Origin: JAKOQB01 sp036824465 | GTDB lineage: Bacteria; Pseudomonadota; Gammaproteobacteria; Burkholderiales; Burkholderiaceae_F | Assembly (NCBI GenBank): GCA_036824465.1 | Contig: DAITAC010000045.1 | Coordinates: 1-33,034, forward strand | Reading direction: 5' to 3' | Length of the DNA: 33,034 nucleotides | Shown: in pieces, positions 15,637 to 23,494 of the stretch | How the letters are laid out: every line of letters begins with the position of its first letter | Numbering within the stretch: position 1 is the first letter of the stretch | Position numbers and translations under genes: made by a program | Notes under the pieces: model-generated | Database searches by the model: none | Told to the model about the DNA's origin: nothing | Seen by the model: the letters and a program-made list of their open reading frames with translations, nothing else

Positions 15637-17205
15637 TCAAATCGTTCGTTGCTTCATTTGCGTGGCGATGTACTCGGCCTGGCGAATCGCGAGCGTGACG
15701 ATCGTCAGCGTCGGGTTTTCCGCGCCCCCGGTGGTGAACTGACTGCCGTCAGAGATGAACAGGTTCTTGATGTCGTGCGTCTGCCCCCACTTGTTGCACA
15801 CGCCGTCGCGCGCGTTGGCGCTCATGCGGCACGTGCCCAGATTGTGTGTCGATGGGTAGGGCGGCGTGCGGAACGTCTTGACCGCGCCTGCGGCCTTATA
15901 TACCGCCTCGCCCTGCCCGAACGCATGATCGCGCATGCGGATGTCATTGTCGTGATCGTCGAAGTGCACGTTCGGCACAGCGTTGCCCCACTTATCCTTC
16001 ACCGCCGCATTCAGCGTGATGCGATTGGACTCGCGCGGCATGTCCTCGCCGACCAGCCACATGCCCGCCATGCGGGTGTAGTTGTCCATGAACCACGCGA
16101 AGTCCGAACCCCAGCCACCGGGATTCAGGAACGCGGCCATGAACGGCAGACCAAGCGACAGCGTCTCCATTTCATAGCCGCCGACGAAGCCACGCTTGGT
16201 GTTGTTGCCGGCTTCATCCGAAATGATGCCGGCCATCGTCGTACCGCGGTACATGTTCACTTCGTCCTTGAAGACCGCGTACACGGACCCGGTCATGTGG
16301 CGCATGTAGTTCCTGCCGACCTGCCCCGACGAGTTGGCCAACCCATCCGGATACTTCGACGACGCCGACAGCAGAAGCAGCCGCGGCGTCTCGATCGAGT
16401 TCCCCGCCACGCACACGGCGCGCGCCTTCTGTCGTTGTTCCTTGCCCGCGGCGTCGCGATAGACCACGCCGGTGACCTTGCCCGCGTCGTTGTGCTCGAT
16501 CTTCACCACGTGCGACTCAGGCCGCAAGTCGAGCTTGCCGGTGGCTTCGGCCTTCGGAATCTCGGCTTGCAGCGTCGACCACTTCGCCCCCGACTTGCAG
16601 CCCTGGAAGCAGAAGCCGATCTGCAGGCAACTGCCGCGGCCATCGCGCGGCCGGCTGTTGATCGCCATGCGACCCGTGTGGCACTCCTTGTAGCCGAGCT
16701 TGGTCGCGCCGGCGTGCATCACCTTGAAGTTGTTGTTGCCAGGCAGACCGGGAATGCCATGGGTGCGCGTGACCCCCATCTTGCTTTCCGCACGCGTGTA
16801 GTAGGGTTCCAGCTCCTTCAGCGTCAGCGGCCAGTCAAGCAGCGTCGTGCCCTTGATGTCGCCGTAAGTGGTGCGCGCCTTGAACTCATGCGGCTGAAAG
16901 CGCAGCGAGGCGCCGGCCCAGTGCGAGGTCGAGCCACCGACCGTCTTGCAGATCCACGCCGGCAGCCCCGAGAAATCTTTCGCCACACGCCAGGTGCCCG
17001 AGGTCGTGCGTGGATCGAGCCACGCCAGTTGCAGGAAAGACTTCCATTCGTCGTTGACGAAGGTCGCGGGCGACTGGCGCGCGCCGGCCTCCAGCAGGAC
17101 GACTTTCGCACCCTTCTGACACAGTTCATTGGCGAGCGTGCCACCGCCTGCGCCCGAACCGATGATGACGACCACCGAGTCGTCGTTGAAATCAAAAGTT
17201 GGCAT
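15637..17205 (-). CDS. GMC-family FAD-dependent oxidoreductase (large subunit of a sugar/alcohol dehydrogenase)
   Basis: A 522-residue flavoprotein of the glucose-methanol-choline family. The N-terminal Rossmann motif IIGSGAGGGTLANEL (GxGxxG at 16-21) binds FAD. The C-terminal GMC-C domain has the active-site pair His454 (in THNLGTCRM) and Asn497 (in GGAENPTLTI). It resembles the large subunit of membrane-linked gluconate, fructose or glucose dehydrogenases. It has no signal peptide, so export would rely on the Tat signal of the small subunit encoded 54 nt upstream. The expected multihaem cytochrome c subunit is not in this window, so the electron acceptor is unknown. RBS GGGAGACACGCTC precedes ATG 17205. 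A long arginine- and histidine-rich frame on the opposite strand is a codon-bias shadow. Confidence 0.92.
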   Translation of the reverse strand: MPTFDFNDDSVVVIIGSGAGGGTLANELCQKGAKVVLLEAGARQSPATFVNDEWKSFLQLAWLDPRTTSGTWRVAKDFSGLPAWICKTVGGSTSHWAGASLRFQPHEFKARTTYGDIKGTTLLDWPLTLKELEPYYTRAESKMGVTRTHGIPGLPGNNNFKVMHAGATKLGYKECHTGRMAINSRPRDGRGSCLQIGFCFQGCKSGAKWSTLQAEIPKAEATGKLDLRPESHVVKIEHNDAGKVTGVVYRDAAGKEQRQKARAVCVAGNSIETPRLLLLSASSKYPDGLANSSGQVGRNYMRHMTGSVYAVFKDEVNMYRGTTMAGIISDEAGNNTKRGFVGGYEMETLSLGLPFMAAFLNPGGWGSDFAWFMDNYTRMAGMWLVGEDMPRESNRITLNAAVKDKWGNAVPNVHFDDHDNDIRMRDHAFGQGEAVYKAAGAVKTFRTPPYPSTHNLGTCRMSANARDGVCNKWGQTHDIKNLFISDGSQFTTGGAENPTLTIVTLAIRQAEYIATQMKQRTI

Positions 17206-17259
17206 GAGCGTGTCTCCCTGTAGGCGTCGAGTTCGCGATGGTTGAGGGCCGGTGCAGAC

Positions 17260-17886
17260 TCATCGGCCGCTGGGAGGACTGGCTGCCGCGGGAGGATCAG
17301 GCAGCCACTTCAGGTCCTGGAACCCGCGCGTGATGTAGCCGCCCTTGTCCCAGGAGGCGCCGGGATAACCAAACGTCGTGTACGACATGTCGTTGTCATA
17401 CAGGGATGTAATGCACTTTCCGCGCACGGTGCTGAAGAACGCCTGACCCTCGATGGCCTTGACGATCTCGAGTTGCTTGGCCGGCGGTGCCTTGGCAAAG
17501 CTGCCGCCGGCGGACTTGTCGAGCGCGGCCACGCCGTCGCGCAGCTGCTTCAGCGTATCTGCGCTCTTGCCGGCGTCCGCGTCGAGATCCTTGGCGAGCA
17601 GTGCATAGACGGCGTCCGACAGCTTGGCGTGCGGATACAGCACACGCCCCATCTGCATCAGCGTCTCGCCCTCAGCGGCGCTCAGCGTCCTGAGCTCCAC
17701 CGCCCATGAGCGCGAGGGCGCGAGCGTGGCGAGCACGCTGCCGACAGCCAGCGTCCCCGTGAGCACGCCCGAGCCTTGCAGGAACTCGCGGCGCGTCAGT
17801 GGCAGATCAAGGCGCGGCACTTCGCCGGATTCTTCGGTGCAAGCGCTGCTCGTCGGCGCGGCGCCGATGATGGCTATCACTTTCAT
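17260..17886 (-). CDS. Tat-exported small subunit of the GMC dehydrogenase (gluconate 2-dehydrogenase subunit 3-like)
   Basis: A 208-residue protein with a twin-arginine signal: TRREFLQGSGVLTG at residues 32-45, followed by a hydrophobic stretch and a cleavage-like SRSWA. The mature part (LSAAEGETLMQMGRVLYPH, then DKGGYITRGFQDLKWL near the end) resembles the gamma/small subunit of FAD-dependent sugar dehydrogenases. That subunit chaperones the large subunit and carries it through the Tat pore. ATG 17886 has a good GGGAG site but leaves an unusually long n-region. An in-frame GTG at 17820 would give a standard Tat leader (PRLDLPLTRREFL) and may be the true start. It is the first gene of the five-gene operon. 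Confidence 0.82.
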   Translation of the reverse strand: MKVIAIIGAAPTSSACTEESGEVPRLDLPLTRREFLQGSGVLTGTLAVGSVLATLAPSRSWAVELRTLSAAEGETLMQMGRVLYPHAKLSDAVYALLAKDLDADAGKSADTLKQLRDGVAALDKSAGGSFAKAPPAKQLEIVKAIEGQAFFSTVRGKCITSLYDNDMSYTTFGYPGASWDKGGYITRGFQDLKWLPDPPAAASPPSGR

Positions 17887-18073
17887 GGATGTATCTCCCG
17901 GAGCGAACGCGCCCCTTGTGGAGCGTCTGAAGCCAGTATTGCACCGGCCCCACGCGCCGTGGTGATAGTTGGCTACTTACGTGTCGCGCGCAATCGCCAG
18001 CGCACGCGAATGTGTGAGTCCGATGCGCGCCGGCGCGCACGCGGTGAAGCCTGCGCCGCCGGCCGATCGGAAC

Positions 18074-18490
18074 CTAGCGTGTAGCCTGGTCCCGATACAG
18101 CCAGGCGACGACGACACCGAGGATCACCATCAGTACGCCGTCGAAGATGATCTGCTTGATCACCAGGCCGCTCGGCATCGGCTGCACCGCGTAGTAGATG
18201 ATGTAGGTCGGCACGATCGTCAGCAGCGCGATCGCAACGCCGAATCGCACGCCTTGTGGCAGCCAAGCCCTGGGTTCCACGCCGCGCGCGTAGATCCAGA
18301 CGAGTGCGCCGGACAGGATCACGTGCGCCAGGATCATCAGCGGAAAGTACTTCTGCGCATCGGCTTCTCCGCGGAACATATTGGGCAACCGTGCGTAGTC
18401 GGCTTGCAGCAGCGCGCCATGTACGAAAAAGCTGCCCAGCATCCATGCAACGAAGACGACGATCCAGGCAATGATGAGTTTCTTGTTCAT
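18074..18490 (-). CDS. Small four-helix membrane protein of unknown function
   Basis: A 138-residue hydrophobic protein with about four membrane segments: residues 5-25, 48-68, 80-102 and 110-132. Notable segments are FVHGALLQADYARLPNMFR between the first two helices and PTYIIYYAVQPMPSGLV between the third and fourth. I do not recognise a characterised family; similar conserved hypothetical membrane proteins occur in proteobacteria. ATG 18490 is supported by an excellent GGAGGAG site 5 nt upstream; an upstream in-frame extension is proline/arginine-rich and was discarded. The gene is separated from the GMC operon by 187 nt in which I see no gene or clear promoter. Confidence 0.8.
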   Translation of the reverse strand: MNKKLIIAWIVVFVAWMLGSFFVHGALLQADYARLPNMFRGEADAQKYFPLMILAHVILSGALVWIYARGVEPRAWLPQGVRFGVAIALLTIVPTYIIYYAVQPMPSGLVIKQIIFDGVLMVILGVVVAWLYRDQATR

Positions 18491-18730
18491 GGTCTCCTCC
18501 GTGGATAGACGCGGCCCGGGTCTAGGCCCCGCGACGGCAAGATGAGGGCGAGGGCCGAAGGCTACGCTCCCGAGATGAGAGCGCAATCTGCGATGCGACG
18601 AAACAGTCGAGACGATTGACTGAATTGGCTGGATCCGGCGCGCATCGCCGCGATTGCCGCCCTTGGGACGTCGGCACGCATCGGTGCGCTATCGTGCTCA
18701 CGCCTGACCCATGCCGACGCGGAACACCCG
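18491..18730. other. Divergent intergenic region without recognised elements
   Basis: 240 nt between the minus-strand membrane protein and the plus-strand molybdopterin oxidoreductase. It must hold both promoters. A TTGACT (18616-18621) is present, but no matching -10 box follows at the usual spacing. I see no gene or repeat here. Confidence 0.5.
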
Positions 18731-20947
18731 ATGACCAACGAAACGACCCACTATCGCATCTGCCCGCTGTGCGAAGCCTGCTGCGGGCTTGAAGTGAAGG
18801 TCAGCGACGGCCGAGTGACCTCGATCCGCGGTCACGACGACGATGTCTTCAGCCGTGGCTACGTTTGCCCCAAGGCGGTCGCGCTCAAGGACCTGCACGA
18901 AGATCCTGATCGCCTGCGCACACCACTCGTCAAGCGCGACGGCAGGTTGGTCGAGGCGAGTTGGACCGAAGCGTTCGCGGAGATCGCCCGGCGGCTGCCG
19001 GCAATCCAGACGCAACACGGCCGCGACGCAGTGGGTCTCGTGGTCGGCAACCCCGTCGTGCACAAGGCGGGGCTGATCCTGTATCTGCCACGGCTCGCGC
19101 GCGCGCTCGGTTCGCGCAACTTCTTCTCGGCCTCCACGCTCGACCAGATGCCCAAGCAGTTGTCGAGCGGGCTGATGTTCGGCGACTGGCTGTCGATCGC
19201 GGTGCCCGACATCGAACGCGCCGACCTGCTGCTGATTCTCGGCGCAAATCCCGCGGTGTCCAACGGCAGCATGTGGACCGTGCCCGACTTTCGCGGCAAG
19301 GCTAAGGCTTTGCGCGCACGCGGCGGCCGCTTGATCGTGATCGATCCGCGCCGCACCGAGACGGCAGAACTCGCGGACAAGCATGTCTTCATTCGACCCG
19401 GCGGCGATGTCTTCTTCCTGCTCGGGCTCGTGCACACCCTGTTCGATGAAAACCTGATTCAACTCGGACGGCACACGGACCTTGTCGCTGGAGTCGATGC
19501 GCTAGCCGCGGCGGTGAAGGAGTTCTCACCCGATCGCGTGGCGATGCGCTGTGGCATTGCCGCCGAGACGATCCGCGAACTCGCGCGCACGCTCGCCGCG
19601 ACCGAGCGTGCCGCGGTGTATGGCCGCATCGGCACCTGCACGCAGGAGTTCGGCACGCTGGCCAATTGGCTGATCGATGTCGTGAACGTGCTCACGCGCC
19701 ATCTCGACGAACCCGGCGGCGCCATGTTTCCGCGGGCGGCAGCATTCGCCGGCAACACGCGTGGCGCGCCCGGCAAGGGACGCGGTGTGGCGACCGGGCG
19801 GCATGCAAGCCGCGTTTCGCATGCGCCTGAGGTGTTCGGCGAAGTGCCGATGACGTGCCTCGCGGAAGAAATCGAAACGCCGGGATCGGGGCAGGTCAAG
19901 GCACTCATCACCATCGCGGGCAACCCGGTGCTGTCGGCGCCGAACGGCCCGCGCATTGCTGCCGCACTCGATCGGCTTGATTTCATGGTCAGCGTCGACG
20001 TATACGTGAACGAGACCTCATGTCATGCCGACGTGATCCTGCCCGGCACCTCGCCGCTGGAAGACATTCATTACGACGTTGCGTTTCCGCAGTTGTCGTA
20101 TCGCAATCACGCGCGTTTCAGCCAGGCGGTGCTGCCGCGCGCGGATGATCGGCCGGCCGAGTGGGAGATCCTGCTGCGGCTGGCCGCGATTGCGGGCGGC
20201 CGCGGCGCGGACGTGGATCTCTCGCTGTTCGATGACGAGTTGACCGCGGCCGATGTGCGCCGCGTGGCCGGCGACCACACTGACGCGGTGCTCAAGGCGG
20301 TGTCGCGTTGGCGCGGCCCCGAGCGATTGCTCGACCTGGCGCTGCGCGCCGGACCGTATGGCGACCAGTTCGGGCTGAAGCCGGATGGATTGAATCTGAA
20401 GAAAGTGCAGGCTGCGCCGGCCGGCATTGATCTCGGCCCGCTCGCGCCGCGAATCCCTGAAATCCTGCGCACACCCTCGGGTCGCATCGAACTGGCACCG
20501 CCGCTGCTGCTTTCCGATCTCGCGCGCGCTGGGCGCAAGTTGAACGAGGCCGCGCCGGATATCGTGATCATCGGCCGCCGCCAGGTGCGCTCCAACAACA
20601 GCTGGATGCACAACCTGCCGACCCTCGCCAAAGGCCGCAATCGCTGCACGGTGCTGGTGAATCCGGCGGACGCCCAGCGGTTCCGCCTGCGCGACGGCGG
20701 CCGTGCGCGGATCTCTCGCGGTGCGCGCGAGATTGAAGCTCAGGTGCAAGTCAGTGACGAGATGATGCCCGGGGTCATTTCGCTGCCGCACGGCTGGGGG
20801 CACGATTTGCCGGGTGTGCAGCTCGCTGTTGCGGGAAATCAGCCGGGCGCAAACTTCAACGCGCTGCTGGACGACACCGTTCGCGATCCGCTGTCAGGCA
20901 ACGCCGTGTTAAGCGGCACCGCGGTGGAGCTAAGTGCGATCGGCTGA
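18731..20947 (+). CDS. Molybdopterin-dependent oxidoreductase (DMSO reductase/formate dehydrogenase superfamily)
   Basis: A 738-residue bis-MGD-type enzyme. The N-terminal domain binds one [4Fe-4S] cluster through Cys11, Cys14, Cys18 and Cys46, with the electron-relay Lys48 (CPK). The molybdopterin domains follow (ILGANPAVSNGSMW near 168-181, VIDPRRTE near 200-207) and the C-terminal cofactor-binding domain starts around residue 610 with RRQVRSNNSWMHNLP. At the place where formate dehydrogenases carry the Mo-ligating Cys/Sec, this protein reads SASTLDQMP, with no Cys; Asp138 appears to align, but this needs a proper alignment. There is no Tat signal, so it is cytoplasmic. No iron-sulfur or membrane partner subunit is adjacent, so redox partner and substrate are unknown. 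It ends 23 nt before the histidine kinase start. Confidence 0.9.
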   Translation: MTNETTHYRICPLCEACCGLEVKVSDGRVTSIRGHDDDVFSRGYVCPKAVALKDLHEDPDRLRTPLVKRDGRLVEASWTEAFAEIARRLPAIQTQHGRDAVGLVVGNPVVHKAGLILYLPRLARALGSRNFFSASTLDQMPKQLSSGLMFGDWLSIAVPDIERADLLLILGANPAVSNGSMWTVPDFRGKAKALRARGGRLIVIDPRRTETAELADKHVFIRPGGDVFFLLGLVHTLFDENLIQLGRHTDLVAGVDALAAAVKEFSPDRVAMRCGIAAETIRELARTLAATERAAVYGRIGTCTQEFGTLANWLIDVVNVLTRHLDEPGGAMFPRAAAFAGNTRGAPGKGRGVATGRHASRVSHAPEVFGEVPMTCLAEEIETPGSGQVKALITIAGNPVLSAPNGPRIAAALDRLDFMVSVDVYVNETSCHADVILPGTSPLEDIHYDVAFPQLSYRNHARFSQAVLPRADDRPAEWEILLRLAAIAGGRGADVDLSLFDDELTAADVRRVAGDHTDAVLKAVSRWRGPERLLDLALRAGPYGDQFGLKPDGLNLKKVQAAPAGIDLGPLAPRIPEILRTPSGRIELAPPLLLSDLARAGRKLNEAAPDIVIIGRRQVRSNNSWMHNLPTLAKGRNRCTVLVNPADAQRFRLRDGGRARISRGAREIEAQVQVSDEMMPGVISLPHGWGHDLPGVQLAVAGNQPGANFNALLDDTVRDPLSGNAVLSGTAVELSAIG

Positions 20948-20970
20948 CTGGTCGGTCGACGAGAGTCGTC

Positions 20971-22712
20971 ATGCCTTCCGATTCCCCGGCCGACGATTGG
21001 TCGGCATTGCTCGCGCGTCGGGCCCAATCGCCAATCGGACGGGCAGCTGTCGGCGCTGCGCTACTCGCGGTAGCNNNNNNNNNNNNNNNNNNNNNNNNNN
21101 NNNNNNNNNNNNNNNNNNNNNNNNNNNNNNNNNNNNNNNNNNNNNNNNNNNNNNNNNNNNNNNNNNNNNNNNNNGGGCCCAATCGCCAATCGGACGGGCA
21201 GCTGTCGGCGCTGCGCTACTCGCGGTAGCCACCGCACTGGCCTGGGTGGTCGACGGGGCGGTCAGTCTCGCAAGCCAGGCATTGATCTATCTTCTGCCGG
21301 TGGTCATCACGGCGGTGTATCTGCGCGGAGCGGACGCGTTGATCACGGCCGTGCTCGGCGTGGCGCTGTTGAATTTCCTCTTCGTCCCGCCGCGCTACAC
21401 GCTCCTCGTCGAGGGGCCCGAGTACCTGATTTCACTCGGCGCACTGCTCGGCGTTTCACTTGTCGTCAGCGGCCTCGTTACGCGGCTCAAGCGCGAGAGC
21501 GTGGCCGCCCGCCGCGGCGAGGCGCGCATGGCGGCGCTGCATGAACTGGGACAGATGCTGGCTGCGACGGACATTGAGGCCGACATCGTTGCGCTGGGCG
21601 CGACGGCCGTAGCAAGTGCCTTGGATATTGTTGCCGAGATCCGCGTGACCGCACGAGACGGGAAGCGGATCATCAGCGCGTCGGCACCACAGGGCCGCAC
21701 GGTCCACATCGACGAAGACGCATTGCGCTGGGTGATGGAACACAACAGCCCGCTCGGGCCCGGCACTCGCAACTGGCCGGCGATCGAGGCCTGCGCGATT
21801 CCGCTGAGCGCCGGAGAGATTTGCATCGGGGTGATCGGCGTCGACCTGGGAGCGGTCGATCGCAATTGGCAGCTTGAAGACCTGCGCCATCTTGAGGCCC
21901 TTGGGCGGTTGATTGCGGCCGCGCTGCATAGGACGCGGCTGTCGGAAGCGGCGCGAAAGGCCGCCGCGGAGGCGGAAATTGAAGGCGCCCGCAGCACCCT
22001 GCTGGCATCCATCTCGCACGACCTGCGCACGCCGCTCGCTGTGATCGTCGGCTCGGCGAGCACGCTGAGGGAACAAGGCGCGCAACTCGGTGCGGAGCGA
22101 TGCGTGGAACTGCTGCGGACGATCGAAGCCGAAGCCACGCAAATGACGACGACCGCGGAGAATGTTCTTCAGCTCGCGCGGCTGTCCACGGGTAGTTTGG
22201 CGCTGCGGCGCGACTGGGAATCGCTGGAGGAAATCGTCGGCTCGGTTATCTCGCGCCTGCGGCGGCGCGGCGAAACGCATGCGTTCAACGCGCGCGTTCC
22301 CTCCACTCTTCCCCTCGTCCGGGTTGACGCAGCGCTGATTGCACAGGTCCTGACCAACCTCCTTGAAAACGCAATCACGTACGCACCGAGCGGCGGGCCG
22401 ATCGAGGTCGATGTGGAACGGCGCGGGGACCTTCTCGAGATCAGCGTGAGCGACCGCGGCTCAGGACTCGGCGACCAGGATCCTGAACGGCTCTTTGAAC
22501 GCTATTACCGTGGTCGTGCAGACAAGGCTGGGGAGGAAGTCAAGGGTGCCGGCCTGGGTCTGGCGATCTGCAAGGCCATCGTGGAAGCCCATGGCGGCGC
22601 GATCGCCGCGACGAATCGCGCGGGCGGCGGCGCCACGTTCCGGTTCACGCTGCCGGTTTCGCGCGACGCACCGAGTGTTCCCGGCGAACCGGGTGCGACG
22701 CCCTCCGCGTGA
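20971..22712 (+). CDS. KdpD-like sensor histidine kinase, interrupted by an artefactual assembly gap
   Basis: After collapsing the duplicated 55 bp and 100 N (155 nt), the frame reads continuously from ATG 20971 for 528 residues. The order is: a DUF4118 membrane domain of about four helices ending in FVPPRYTLLVEGPEYL, a GAF-like domain (about 130-260), HisKA with phospho-acceptor His298 in SISHDLRTPL, then HATPase_c with NLLENAITYAP, GSGLGDQD and GAGLGLAICKAI. This is the C-terminal part of KdpD. The N-terminal KdpD sensor (Walker/Usp) domains are absent, so it is a short form. GAGAG lies just upstream of the ATG. It overlaps the response regulator start by GTGA. It probably senses K+ or envelope state, inferred from the neighbouring kup. 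As deposited, the gap breaks the frame. Confidence 0.88.
21020..21074 (+). repeat. Left copy of a 55-bp direct duplication flanking the gap
   Basis: These 55 bases, beginning GGGCCCAATCGCC and ending CGCGGTAGC, are identical to 21175-21229. They end exactly at the first N, so they look like an unmerged contig-end overlap rather than a biological repeat. Confidence 0.95.
21075..21174. other. Assembly gap (100 N)
   Basis: Exactly 100 undetermined bases, the conventional placeholder for a scaffold gap of unknown size. It is bounded on both sides by the same 55-bp sequence. Removing one copy plus the N restores an open kinase frame, so probably no real sequence is missing. Confidence 0.97.
21175..21229 (+). 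repeat. Right copy of the 55-bp direct duplication flanking the gap
   Basis: Identical to 21020-21074 and starting at the first base after the N run. In this copy the frame encodes AQSPIGRAAVGAALLAV, the same peptide as the left copy read from ATG 20971. Confidence 0.95.
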
Positions 22713-23413
22713 GTACCGCAGTGCTATCCACACCTTCCATCCTCGTGGTCGAGGACGAACCGGATATCCGCCGCTTCGTCGAAACGAGCCTGCGCGCCGC
22801 CGGATATGCGGTCGAAACCGTCGCGACCGGTGGCGCCGCGCTTTCGGTGCTCAAGTCGCGGCCGGCTTCACTGATCGTGCTCGATCTCGGGTTGCCGGAC
22901 ATCGACGGCCTCGAAGTGATCCGCGCGGTGCGCGCACAGGGGCAGACTCCGGTCATCGTCCTGTCAGCGCGCACCGCAGAAGACCAGAAGATTCGTGCAC
23001 TGGACCTTGGTGCCGACGATTACCTGACCAAGCCGTTCGGTGTGGGCGAATTGCTCGCGCGCATCCGTGTGGCCATGCGCCATGCGCAACCGCAGGAAGG
23101 CGATGCGGATGAAACTTACCGTGTCGACGGCCTGGAGATCGACATAAGAACGCGGCGCGCGCGCAAAGACGAAGTTGAAATTCACCTGACGCCGACCGAG
23201 TTCAATCTGCTCGCGCGCCTTGCGCGCAGCGCGGGCCGAGTCGTGACGCATCGCCAGTTGCTCGCTGACGTGTGGGGTGCCGAGTACATCGAGCACACAC
23301 ACTATTTGCGCATTTACATGGGTCAACTGCGCGCAAAGATTGAAGCCGATCCCGCCGATCCGCGGTTTCTGCTGACTGAGCCGGGCGTTGGCTATCGACT
23401 TGTCGACGAGTGA
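22709..23413 (+). CDS. kdpE: KdpE-like response regulator (OmpR family)
   Basis: A 234-residue two-component regulator. The receiver domain (10-125) has the acidic pair in VVEDEPD, phospho-acceptor Asp59 in IVLDLGLPD, the switch Ser/Thr in VLSART and Lys in YLTKPFG. A winged-helix DNA-binding domain (about 135-232) follows, with HLTPTEFNLLARL and a C-terminal PGVGYRLVD. The closest family is KdpE. GTG 22709 overlaps the kinase stop (GTGA), so the pair is translationally coupled. No kdpFABC operon is present here; the next gene is kup, 81 nt downstream, a likely regulatory target. The kdpE name is by similarity, not proof of kdp control. Confidence 0.9.
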   Translation: MSTAVLSTPSILVVEDEPDIRRFVETSLRAAGYAVETVATGGAALSVLKSRPASLIVLDLGLPDIDGLEVIRAVRAQGQTPVIVLSARTAEDQKIRALDLGADDYLTKPFGVGELLARIRVAMRHAQPQEGDADETYRVDGLEIDIRTRRARKDEVEIHLTPTEFNLLARLARSAGRVVTHRQLLADVWGAEYIEHTHYLRIYMGQLRAKIEADPADPRFLLTEPGVGYRLVDE

Positions 23414-23434
23414 CTCTAGTCAGAAGTTTCTTTA

Positions 23435-23449
23435 TGCGTTCCTTACGCA
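23435..23449. promoter_or_regulatory. Candidate operator dyad upstream of kup
   Basis: TGCGT (23435-23439) and ACGCA (23445-23449) form a 5-bp inverted repeat with a 5-nt spacer in the 81-nt gap between kdpE and kup. A TTTAT lies just before it, weakly like the AT-rich KdpE sites of E. coli. Symmetry and position are the only evidence. Confidence 0.25.
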
Positions 23450-23494
23450 GCTGGCGGTAGAAATAACCCCTCAGATCAGTTCGAAGAGGGCGCA

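Noticed and set aside
15634..17223. A 529-codon open frame on the plus strand opposite the GMC oxidoreductase
   Set aside because: It is rich in Arg, His, Val and Ala in the pattern expected from the complement of GC-rich codons. It has no recognisable domain, while the minus strand encodes a full GMC enzyme with FAD motif and active site.
21020..21229. A biological direct repeat flanking an unknown insert
   Set aside because: The insert is exactly 100 N and the copies end precisely at the N boundaries; merging them restores the coding frame, so an assembly overlap explains it better.
20934..22712. Histidine kinase starting at 20934 and reading through the N run
   Set aside because: That frame gives an unrelated N-terminus before the gap; the frame from ATG 20971 encodes the same peptide as the right-hand copy and joins it seamlessly.
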